In this document: one piece after another, positions 8,415 through 15,820 of the stretch
How positions within the stretch are numbered: position 1 is the stretch's first letter
Layout of the letters: each line of letters opens with the position of its first letter
DNA from: Xanthobacter aminoxidans
GTDB taxonomy: Bacteria > Pseudomonadota > Alphaproteobacteria > Rhizobiales > Xanthobacteraceae
Assembly: GCF_023571765.1 (NCBI RefSeq)
Contig: NZ_JAMJXC010000008.1
Location: forward strand, 62,001 to 126,000
Reading direction: 5' to 3'
Length of the DNA: 64,000 nucleotides
Made by a program: the position numbers and the translations under genes
Notes under the pieces: generated by a model
The model's input: only the letters and a program-made list of their open reading frames with translations
The model's database searches: none
Told to the model about the DNA's origin: nothing

Positions 8415-9806
8415 GTGTCCCGACCCTATGACCTCGTGATCGAAAACGGCACGATCCACACCCCGACCTCCTCCTTCAAGGCGGACATCGCCGTCACCGA
8501 CGGCAAGATCTCCGCCATCGGCGGCCCCTTCACGGAGGCGGCGAAGCGCGTGGATGCCAAGGGGCTCGCCGTGCTGCCGGGCCTGTGGCACGTCCACTGC
8601 CACTTCCGCGAGCCGGGCCACACCTACAAGGAAGACTTCCAGACCGGCTCTGCGGCGGCGGCGGTCGGCGGCGTGACCATGTGCATCGACATGACCAACA
8701 ACACGCCGCACCCGACCACGCTCGAAGACTACGAGATGAAGAAGGCGCTGGTCGCGCCCAAGGCCCATGTGGACTACGCGCTCTATGGCGGCGGGCTCTA
8801 TCCCCGCACCGTGGAGGCGCTGGCCAAGGCGGGTGCCATCGGCATCAAGATCTTCAACACGCGCCACATCAAGGAAGTCTATCCCTACATCTCGGAACTC
8901 GGCGTGCTCGACCACGGCATCCTGTTCGAGCTGTATGAGGCGACGCGGGACATGGGGCTCGTCGCCTCGGTGCACCATGACGATCCCGAGTGGTGCAAGC
9001 GGCTCACCTTCCGCGATTACATCGACAAGGGCCGCACCGATGCCATGGCCTATCACGAGAGCTTCTCGAAGGGCTACATGTACGGCCACGGCATGGTCGC
9101 CGGCCTTGCCGCCTCGCTCTATTACGCCCGCATCTGCGGGGTGAAGCTACACGTGCTGCATCTCGGCGTCATGCCCAAGGGCGCCAACGAGATGATCCAC
9201 CATGCCAAGTTCGACCTCGGCCAGGACGTGTCGTGCGAGCTGGAGCTCGGCACCATGTTCATGAACCGGGCGCAGATGGAGAAGGTGGGTCCGCGCACCT
9301 ACAACTGGGCCTATGATCCCGAGGCCGGCTGGGACGCCATCAAGGACGGCACGGCCGATATGATCGTGCTGGAGCACGCCCCCCATTCCAAGGAGGACGT
9401 GGACCCGGGCTGGAAAGACCTGTTCTCGGTGCCGCTGGGCGTCACCGGCGCGCAGGAATACATCCCGCTGCTCATGAACGCCGTCAACGAGGGGCGCCTC
9501 ACCCTCAACGACGTGGCCCGCCTCGCCGCCGAGGCACCGGCGCGGCGCTTCGGCATCTTCCCGCGAAAGGGCGTGATCCAGCCCGGCGCGGATGCCGACT
9601 TCACCATCGTCGACATGAGCCGCGAGGGCGTGTTCCGCAACGAGGACATGCTCTCGCGCACCGGCTTCTCAAGCTGGGAGGGCATGGCCACGAAGGGCGC
9701 GGCCACCCACACCATCGTGCGCGGCACCATCGTGGCGCAGGACGGCAAGCTCACGGGCGCGCCGGGCTTCGGGCGCTTCGTGCCCGGCACCGCGGCATCT
9801 GCCTGA
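8415..9806 (+). CDS. Dihydroorotase-like cyclic amidohydrolase with Asp-to-Glu change in the DHAPH motif
   Basis: A 463-residue TIM-barrel amidohydrolase. It has the N-terminal small beta domain, HVHCHFREPG (metal His pair and substrate Arg) at about 57-66, the carboxylated-Lys position in IKIFNTR, VHHDDP, and the metal His in LHVLHLG. Where the family has the catalytic Asp (TDHAPH) this protein has LEHAPH, i.e. Glu. Paralogue of the gene at 1-1165. GTG start with a GGAGAG ribosome site at 8401-8406. It lies inside the import operon between LivF and the binding protein, so it probably acts on the imported compound. The Glu may tune the substrate, since the rest of the site is intact (inference). 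Confidence 0.88.
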   Translation: MSRPYDLVIENGTIHTPTSSFKADIAVTDGKISAIGGPFTEAAKRVDAKGLAVLPGLWHVHCHFREPGHTYKEDFQTGSAAAAVGGVTMCIDMTNNTPHPTTLEDYEMKKALVAPKAHVDYALYGGGLYPRTVEALAKAGAIGIKIFNTRHIKEVYPYISELGVLDHGILFELYEATRDMGLVASVHHDDPEWCKRLTFRDYIDKGRTDAMAYHESFSKGYMYGHGMVAGLAASLYYARICGVKLHVLHLGVMPKGANEMIHHAKFDLGQDVSCELELGTMFMNRAQMEKVGPRTYNWAYDPEAGWDAIKDGTADMIVLEHAPHSKEDVDPGWKDLFSVPLGVTGAQEYIPLLMNAVNEGRLTLNDVARLAAEAPARRFGIFPRKGVIQPGADADFTIVDMSREGVFRNEDMLSRTGFSSWEGMATKGAATHTIVRGTIVAQDGKLTGAPGFGRFVPGTAASA

Positions 9807-9853
9807 GAAACTTAAGAAAACCAAACCTTCCGGGACCAGCAGGAGCGAGCGAG

Positions 9854-11068
9854 ATGATGCACAGACGAACTCTGGTGAAGAGCGTGGCCGCCCTCGGCCT
9901 CGCCACCCTTTTCGGCGCAGGCGCGGCCGTCGCGCAGGAGAAGATCAAGATCGGCGCCGCCGTCAGCCTCACCGGCAACTTCGCCCGCGAAGGCCATTTG
10001 CTGAAGAACGGCTACGCCTATTGGGAAAAGCTGGTGAATGACGCCGGCGGCATCAAGGTCGGCGACAAGAAGATGCCCGTCGAGGTCATCTATTACGACG
10101 ACGAGAGCAAGCCGCAGACCTCCGCCCGCCTCACCGAGAAGCTCATCACCGAGGACGGCGTGGGCTTCATCCTCGGCCCGTATTCCTCCGGCATCGCCAC
10201 CGCCACGGCAGCGATCAGCGAGAAGTACAAGGTCATCACCATGACCCCCATGGCGACGGCCGACAGCCTCTACCAGCGCGGCTACAAATACATCTTCTGT
10301 CCCGCGCCGCTGGCCTCGACCACGCTCGACCCCATGCTGGCGCTGCTGAAGACGGTGAAGGACCCGCCCAAGACCATCGCCATCGCCGGCCCCGACGACC
10401 TCTTCCCCAACGTGTTCGCCAGCGCCGCGCAGAAGAAGGCGGAGGCCGAGGGCCTGAAGGTGGTCTATTCCACCAAATATCCCAAGGGTTCGGCCGACCT
10501 CTCCTCCGTCGCCACGGCGCTGAAGGAGAGCAATCCGGACGTACTGATCCTCACCGGCTACGTCCAGGATTCCATCCTGCTCATCAAGACGCTGCAGACG
10601 CTGAAGGTGAACCCGAAGCTCATCGGCTTCGCTTTCGCGGTGGGCATCCCGGACTTCCTAAACGCTCTCGGCCCGGCGGCGGAAGACCTGTTCGGCGTGC
10701 AGATCTGGGACCCGGCGCTGACCTACAAGGGCCCGGTGGTCGCCGATAGCGCCGCCTACGTGGAGGGCTTTAAGAAGCAGTTCGGCGGCGAGGTGCCCAC
10801 CTACATCACCGCAGCCGGCACGGCGGGCGCGCTCTCGCTCCAGCTCGCCATCGAGAAGGCCGGCAGCATCGACCCGGTAAAGGTGCGCGAGGCCATGCTC
10901 CAGCTCGACACCGACACCTTCTTCGGCCCGGTAAAGTACAACGATGCCGGCGTGGACGTGAAGGCCTCCGCCGTGGTCGCGCAGGTGCAGGGCGGCAAGG
11001 CGGTGCCGGTCTATCCCGCGGCCATCGCGGCGGCGCCGGTGGTCTATCCGCGCAAGCCCTTCCCGTGA
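9854..11068 (+). CDS. ABC transporter substrate-binding protein, LivK/Peripla_BP_6 type
   Basis: A 404-residue periplasmic protein. The N-terminus has RRTLVK followed by a hydrophobic stretch and AVAQE, which fits either a Tat or a Sec signal with cleavage near residue 28. The mature part starts KIKIGAAVSLTGNFAREG, typical of the family's first lobe. The ATG at 9857 is an equally possible start. It follows the LivHMGF-type genes and the amidohydrolase in the same operon and should be their ligand receptor. Its last codons overlap the GTG of the next gene. Confidence 0.9.
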   Translation: MMHRRTLVKSVAALGLATLFGAGAAVAQEKIKIGAAVSLTGNFAREGHLLKNGYAYWEKLVNDAGGIKVGDKKMPVEVIYYDDESKPQTSARLTEKLITEDGVGFILGPYSSGIATATAAISEKYKVITMTPMATADSLYQRGYKYIFCPAPLASTTLDPMLALLKTVKDPPKTIAIAGPDDLFPNVFASAAQKKAEAEGLKVVYSTKYPKGSADLSSVATALKESNPDVLILTGYVQDSILLIKTLQTLKVNPKLIGFAFAVGIPDFLNALGPAAEDLFGVQIWDPALTYKGPVVADSAAYVEGFKKQFGGEVPTYITAAGTAGALSLQLAIEKAGSIDPVKVREAMLQLDTDTFFGPVKYNDAGVDVKASAVVAQVQGGKAVPVYPAAIAAAPVVYPRKPFP

Positions 11069-12039
11069 TCGTCGACGTCCACGCCCATGCCCTCTCGCGC
11101 GATTTCCTCGGCGAACTCGCGCGAGAGGGCGCCTTCGGCATCGAGACGTGCCCGGAAGGCTTCCGCTTCGCCGGCTACGGCCCCCTCGATCCGCTGCTGT
11201 TCGACACGGCGGGTCGGCTCGAAAGCCTGACGCGGCGTGAGATCGGCCTTCAGTTCGTCTCGCCGCCGCCGCGCGTGGTCTCCCATGCCGGCTGGGCGGC
11301 GGACGGCGCGTTCGCGCGGCGTCTGAATGCGCAGACGCTCGCCGCCGCACAGGAGGGCGGGAAGCGGCTCGGCGGTCTGGCCGTGCCGCCCATCGCGGAG
11401 CCGGAGCGCTGCGCGGAGGCCATCCGCCGCGCGCTGGACGAGGGACATATGGGGGTTGCCCTCCCGACCTCGGCGGCGGGGCGTCCGCTCGATGATCCGG
11501 CGTTTGAGCCCATGTGGGCGGAGTGCGCCCGGCAGGGCTGCATCGTCTTCATGCACCCCACCTCCGGCGTGGACCGGCCCGCGTTCGGCAGCTTCACCAT
11601 GCTACAGCTCGTGGGCTGGCCCTCCGAGACCGCGCTGTGCGTGGCGCGGCTCATCTTCGCGGGCGTTCTGGAGCGCCATCCCGGATTGAAGCTCGTGCTG
11701 GCTCATGGCGGCGGCACGCTGCCCATGCTCGCGGGCCGGCTCGACCTTGCCTATGAGGCACCGCTCTATGAGGCGAACACGGCGTGCCGTGCCCACATCA
11801 GCCGGCCGCCATCCCATTATCTCGGCCAGCTCTATTACGACACGGTGGTCGCTCACCCCACCGTGCTGGATTTCCTGCTGAAGCTGGTCGGACCCGAGCG
11901 CGTCGTCTTCGGCACCGACTTCCCGTTCGAGATCGGCGATGCGGAAGGCGCAAAAGCCCTCGCCGCGCTGGACCGGCGAAGCGAGGAGGTGCGCGCCCGC
12001 GTGCTCTCCAACGGCGCACAACTCATGGGCCTCGCCTAA
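11065..12039 (+). CDS. Amidohydrolase_2 / ACMSD-like metal hydrolase or decarboxylase
   Basis: A 324-residue TIM-barrel protein. It starts at GTG 11065, which overlaps the previous TGA, with the metal motif VHAHAL at residues 5-10. Further expected ligands are the His in FMHPTSG, AHGGG and the Asp in GTDFPFE. The family includes aminocarboxymuconate-semialdehyde decarboxylase, 5-carboxyvanillate decarboxylase and related non-oxidative decarboxylases or hydrolases. The operon position suggests a later step after ring opening by the dihydroorotase-like enzyme (inference). Its stop overlaps that of the convergent transporter gene by 3 bp. Confidence 0.87.
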   Translation: MIVDVHAHALSRDFLGELAREGAFGIETCPEGFRFAGYGPLDPLLFDTAGRLESLTRREIGLQFVSPPPRVVSHAGWAADGAFARRLNAQTLAAAQEGGKRLGGLAVPPIAEPERCAEAIRRALDEGHMGVALPTSAAGRPLDDPAFEPMWAECARQGCIVFMHPTSGVDRPAFGSFTMLQLVGWPSETALCVARLIFAGVLERHPGLKLVLAHGGGTLPMLAGRLDLAYEAPLYEANTACRAHISRPPSHYLGQLYYDTVVAHPTVLDFLLKLVGPERVVFGTDFPFEIGDAEGAKALAALDRRSEEVRARVLSNGAQLMGLA

Positions 12040-12995
12040 GACGGCCGAGCCGAGGGGCGGGGCGCCGGCCTGCGAGGCCCCGCCCCCGCCTGGGTCGATA
12101 TCCAGAGGCCAGCGAGGATGGCCGCGCCACCCACCATCTGCATCGGCGTGATGGCCTCACCCAGGAGCGTCGCGGAGAGCGCGACCGTCGCCAGCGGCGA
12201 GAAATAGAGGAAGGGGCCGGCGCGCGCCGCGCCCACCCGCGCGGCGCCATAGATCCAGAAGAGGTTGCCGAGCAGCGTCGGTCCCGCCGCGATGTAAAGC
12301 ACCGTCAGCGTGACGGGCTCCACCTTTAGGCCGCTCGTGAAGGGATCCTGCCCGCCGAGAAGGAGAAAGACCGCGTAGACGGGACAGAAAACCAGCACGA
12401 AGCCGGCGAGCGCCGTCAGCGCCGTCAGGCTCAGGGCCGAGATGCCGATGGGGTTCTGCCCCAGGCTGTAGGTGTAGAAGGCGAACAGCACAGCGGCGGT
12501 GATCGAGCAAAGATTGCCCGCGCCGAAATGGAAGACCGCGAGGCCCGTCGGGAGCCCCTTCATCAAAACCAGTGTGACCCCGGCCATGGCAATGAGGATG
12601 CCGCCGATCTGCGCGAGCCGCGGCCTTGTGCGCCCGACGACCGTGGCGATCAGCAGCACCCAGATGGGGGTCGTCGCATTCAGGAGGCCGACTTCCAGCG
12701 CCGGGCTGAGATAGGCGCCCGCGTAAAGGCTCACCGAGAAGAGGCCGACGCCCACCAGCCCCAGCAGCGCGATGCGCCCGGCATTGCGGCGGATCGCGGC
12801 GCGCTCGCGCAGCAGCCCGGGCAGAGCGATGGGCAACAGCAGGACGAGCGCGATCGCCCAGCGCCAGAAGACGAGGGAAGGCAGCGGCAGGGCATCATGG
12901 ATCGCCCGCGCCGCTGCGTGGTTGCTGCCCCACAAAAGGGCCGTGGCCAGCAAGGCGAGGATGGCGGAGACGGGCGCCTTCGCCTCGACCGCCAC
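12036..12995 (-). CDS. DMT-superfamily (EamA) permease
   Basis: A ~319-residue membrane protein with ten predicted spans in two EamA repeats; the first helix is ILALLATALLWGSN and the second repeat is rich in GNLFWIYGAARVG-like segments. I placed the start at GTG 12995, just after the stop of the ABC permease upstream, because it leaves eight residues before the first helix; ATG 13034 would overlap that gene by 38 bp. No clear ribosome site supports either. DMT proteins usually export metabolites or amino acids. Here it is the last gene of an ABC-importer operon, so it could release a product of the imported compound (inference). Confidence 0.85.
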   Translation of the reverse strand: MAVEAKAPVSAILALLATALLWGSNHAAARAIHDALPLPSLVFWRWAIALVLLLPIALPGLLRERAAIRRNAGRIALLGLVGVGLFSVSLYAGAYLSPALEVGLLNATTPIWVLLIATVVGRTRPRLAQIGGILIAMAGVTLVLMKGLPTGLAVFHFGAGNLCSITAAVLFAFYTYSLGQNPIGISALSLTALTALAGFVLVFCPVYAVFLLLGGQDPFTSGLKVEPVTLTVLYIAAGPTLLGNLFWIYGAARVGAARAGPFLYFSPLATVALSATLLGEAITPMQMVGGAAILAGLWISTQAGAGPRRPAPRPSARPS

Positions 12996-12996
12996 C

Positions 12997-13848
12997 TCAG
13001 TGACCGGAGCCGCCACCGCCGCGCTGCGACACATGCCAGGGCAGCAGCAGGCGCTCGCACGCCTCGACGACGAAGAACAGCGCCGTGCCCAGCAGGCCGA
13101 GCAGCATGAGGCAGACGAACACCCGCGGGGTGTCGAACTGACCCTGCGCAGTGAGGATGGCGAAGCCCAACCCCTCCGACCCCGCCACGAACTCGCCCAC
13201 GATGGCACCGACCAGCGCGAAGGAGATCGCCACCTTCAAGCCCGCGAAGATGCTCGGCAAGGCATTCGGAAAGCGGATCTTGCGCAGGATGGCGAAGGAC
13301 GAGGCCCGGCTGGCGCGGGCAAGGTTCACCATGTCCGGATCCACCGACCTCAGGCCCAGCACCGCGTCGATGACGACGGAGAACAGCGCCAGCATGAGTG
13401 CGATGGCGATCTTGGGCTCCACGCCCGTGCCCATCCAGATCACGAACAGCGGGGCCAGCGCCACTTTCGGCACGCTGTTGAGCGCGACGAGCAGCGTATA
13501 GACCGTGCGCTCGATGAACTTCGAATGGACGATGCCCACCGCCAGCGCGAGCCCCAGCACCACGGCGAGGCCGAAGCCCGCGAGGGTGGTGTAGAGCGTG
13601 AAGGCGGACATCTGGAGGAAATAGCCCGGCGACAGCAGGAATTCCTGCCAGATGACGCTGGGCGCCGGCAGGATGATGGGCGCCGGCTTGAAGACGTAGA
13701 CCGCCGCCTCCCACAGGACGAGCACCGCAATCAGCAGGCCCACCACCATGCCCACTTCCACCAGCGAGGTGGGCAGGCGCTGGGGCATGGGCGGATCGAG
13801 AGTCTCGGTGGCGCTATTCTGGGTGGCGCTGTTTCCAGAACCGCTCAT
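12997..13848 (-). CDS. ABC transporter permease, NitT/TauT type
   Basis: A 283-residue inner-membrane permease of the BPD_transp_1 family, with six or so spans after a ~30-residue polar N-terminus. The coupling segment LARASRASSFAILRKI carries the EAA-like loop, and LNSVPKVALAPLFVIWMG is conserved in SsuC/ThiX-type permeases. ATGA overlap with the ATPase gene upstream shows coupling. It works with the ATPase at 13845 and the binding protein at 14657. It is a paralogue of the permease at 1162. Confidence 0.92.
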   Translation of the reverse strand: MSGSGNSATQNSATETLDPPMPQRLPTSLVEVGMVVGLLIAVLVLWEAAVYVFKPAPIILPAPSVIWQEFLLSPGYFLQMSAFTLYTTLAGFGLAVVLGLALAVGIVHSKFIERTVYTLLVALNSVPKVALAPLFVIWMGTGVEPKIAIALMLALFSVVIDAVLGLRSVDPDMVNLARASRASSFAILRKIRFPNALPSIFAGLKVAISFALVGAIVGEFVAGSEGLGFAILTAQGQFDTPRVFVCLMLLGLLGTALFFVVEACERLLLPWHVSQRGGGGSGH

Positions 13849-14639
13849 GGGGCATCGTCCTTCAGCACGCCGAGGCTGGCGAAGAGGTGGCGGACACGGG
13901 CGACATAGCGGCCGAACTCCGGGCTTTCCCGCATGGCGAGATGCCGGGGCCGGGGAAGGTCGATGTCGATGACCTCGACGATCCGGCCCGGATTGCGGTC
14001 CATGATGACCACCCGGTCGGAGAGGAAGATGGCCTCGGTGATGCCGTGGGTCACGAACACCACGGTCTTGCGCGTGTCCTGCCAGATGCGCGCGAGTTCG
14101 AGGTTGAGATCGTCGCGCGTCATGGCATCGAGGGCGCCGAACGGCTCGTCCATCAGCAGAAGCTTGGGATCACACAGCAGCGCCCGGCAGATGGCGGCGC
14201 GCTGGCGCATGCCGCCGGAAAGCTCCCAGGGATGACGGCTTTCAAATCCGCCGAGCCCGAAGCGCCCGAGCAGCGCCAGCGCGCGCTCGCGCACCGCCGG
14301 CCCCTTGAGCCCGGCGAACTCCGCCGTGATGAGCACGTTGTCCAGGATGGTGCGCCAGTCCAGCAGCACGTCGCGCTGGAACACGATGCCCATGTCCTTC
14401 GGCGGGGCGGCAAGCACCTGGCCGTCCACGCGGATCGTCCCGGCGCTCGTGCCTTCGAGGCCGGCGATGCATTTGAGCAGCGTGGACTTTCCGCAGCCGC
14501 TCGGTCCGAGGATGGAGACGAACTCCCCCTCGTTGACCTCAAGATCGATGCCCCTCAGCGCGGTGACGGGGCCGCGCGGCGAGCCATACGTCTTGCGCAA
14601 GCCGGAGATGGAGAGATAGGCCATGGTGGCGTCCGTCAT
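13845..14639 (-). CDS. ABC transporter ATP-binding protein, NitT/TauT type
   Basis: A 264-residue ATPase. Walker A GPSGCGKST is at about 45-53, the Q-loop is VFQRDVLLDW, the signature is LSGGMRQRA, Walker B is LLLMDEPFGALD, and the switch is FVTHGITEA. ATG 14639 is used (MTDATMAYL); ATG 14624 is an alternative five codons later. The 17-nt gap to the binding-protein gene and the 4-bp overlap with the permease place it in a four-gene minus-strand operon: binding protein, ATPase, permease, DMT exporter. Confidence 0.92.
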   Translation of the reverse strand: MTDATMAYLSISGLRKTYGSPRGPVTALRGIDLEVNEGEFVSILGPSGCGKSTLLKCIAGLEGTSAGTIRVDGQVLAAPPKDMGIVFQRDVLLDWRTILDNVLITAEFAGLKGPAVRERALALLGRFGLGGFESRHPWELSGGMRQRAAICRALLCDPKLLLMDEPFGALDAMTRDDLNLELARIWQDTRKTVVFVTHGITEAIFLSDRVVIMDRNPGRIVEVIDIDLPRPRHLAMRESPEFGRYVARVRHLFASLGVLKDDAP

Positions 14640-14656
14640 CGAGGCGACGTGCGCGT

Positions 14657-15658
14657 TCACTGAATGAACTCGTTGGTGAAGTAGGTGGCCGGGTCCGTGC
14701 CGGGCTTGATCGCGCCCGCGTCCACCGCCGACTTCGCCGCCTTCGCCCAATCGTCCGGCGACTGGTAGCCGATGGGCTTGCCCTTGGTGTTGGGCGTGTC
14801 GAAGAAGTCGAAGGTGAGCTTGATCTGGTCGGCCAGCACCTTCTTGTCCAGCTTGGCGTTGGGGCGCTGCTTGATGATGGCGTCGGCCGCCTCGTCGATA
14901 TGGCCGTCGCGGATGTAGGCCCACGCCTTCTGCTGCACCTGGACCAGCTTCTTCAGCGCGTCCTTTCGGGTGTCGATGGTCTTCTCGGTGGCGATGAGGC
15001 CGTAGCTCGGGAAGGTGATGCCCACGTCTTCGGCAAGGATCGCCTTGGAGGGCCGGTTGGCGGCGGCCACGGGAATGGCGGAGGGCTCGGTGGACATCAG
15101 GCCGTCGGCGCGCTTGGCGGTGTAGGTGCCCCACACGGCAGACGGATCGACGAACATCACATTGACGGTGGTGCGGTCGAGGCCGCCCTGCTTGAGCCAG
15201 TAGTCGATGAAGGGCGCCCAGGGGCTCGCGGCGAAGACCACAAGGCTCTTGCCCTTGAAGTCGGCGACCTTGGCGACGGGCGAATCCTGATCGACGAGGA
15301 CCGCGAGATCGGTCCGCTTGTCGAAGCCGGCGAAGGCCTTGGCGGTGGAGCCGTTCTCCCGCGCCTGCGGCAGCAGGCCGACCTGGATCTGGCCGACATC
15401 CGCCTGCCCCGCATTCACCAGCTGAAGCGTGTTGCCGGAGCCGCGACCGTCCTGAATATCCACGTCGAGGCCGGCATCCTTGAACCACCCCTTTTCCTTG
15501 GCGAGGTGCATGCCCGCATGCACGCCCCAGGGCGAGAAATCGAGACGGATCGTCATCTTCTCCTCCGCCGCGGCAGGGCCGGCGGCGAGCGGGCCGGCGA
15601 GCAGGGCGGTGGCGGCGGCAGCCCGGACGAGGCGGGCGGCGATGGACGTCATCTTCAT
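14657..15658 (-). CDS. ABC transporter substrate-binding protein, NMT1/SsuA-like
   Basis: A 333-residue periplasmic protein with a Sec signal of about 31 residues (positively charged start, alanine-rich core, AAAEE cleavage region). The mature part starts with the NMT1/THI5 pattern, LDFSPWGVHAGMHLAKEKGWF. This family binds pyrimidine precursors, sulfonates, nitrate or riboflavin-like ligands. First gene of the minus-strand import operon. It is divergent from hyuA, and the shared gap carries two copies of TGGTCCAATA, so the importer and hydantoinase are probably co-regulated and may share a substrate (inference). Confidence 0.91.
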   Translation of the reverse strand: MKMTSIAARLVRAAAATALLAGPLAAGPAAAEEKMTIRLDFSPWGVHAGMHLAKEKGWFKDAGLDVDIQDGRGSGNTLQLVNAGQADVGQIQVGLLPQARENGSTAKAFAGFDKRTDLAVLVDQDSPVAKVADFKGKSLVVFAASPWAPFIDYWLKQGGLDRTTVNVMFVDPSAVWGTYTAKRADGLMSTEPSAIPVAAANRPSKAILAEDVGITFPSYGLIATEKTIDTRKDALKKLVQVQQKAWAYIRDGHIDEAADAIIKQRPNAKLDKKVLADQIKLTFDFFDTPNTKGKPIGYQSPDDWAKAAKSAVDAGAIKPGTDPATYFTNEFIQ

Positions 15659-15696
15659 TATTGCGATCCCCTCTTCGGCATCGAAATGAGACTATA

Positions 15697-15706
15697 TGGT
15701 CCAATA
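15697..15706. promoter_or_regulatory. TGGTCCAATA direct repeat, copy 1 (importer side)
   Basis: TGGTCCAATA lies 39 bp before the start of the NMT1-type binding-protein gene. An identical copy is at 15795-15804. The core TTGG-T-CCAA of copy 2 is a near-palindrome of the kind bound by helix-turn-helix dimers. The two copies are 98 bp apart, one at each end of the divergent promoter region, which suggests one regulator for both operons. Confidence 0.55.
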
Positions 15707-15794
15707 TGCCTTGCAAGAGGATTTATGCACCAATCGCAGCAAATGGTTTGTGCAGTTCGTCTCTTGACGCGAATGAGGATCCTAACTAACCATT

Positions 15795-15804
15795 TGGTCC
15801 AATA
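15795..15804. promoter_or_regulatory. TGGTCCAATA direct repeat, copy 2 (hyuA side)
   Basis: Second exact copy, ending 16 bp before the hyuA GTG and immediately upstream of its AAGGAG ribosome site, so a bound protein would block transcription or initiation. With one extra upstream T it reads TTGGTCCAA, a 4-1-4 palindrome. The TetR protein encoded at the end of the hyu operon is one candidate binder; this is inference. Confidence 0.55.
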
Positions 15805-15820
15805 ACGAAGGAGATATGTC

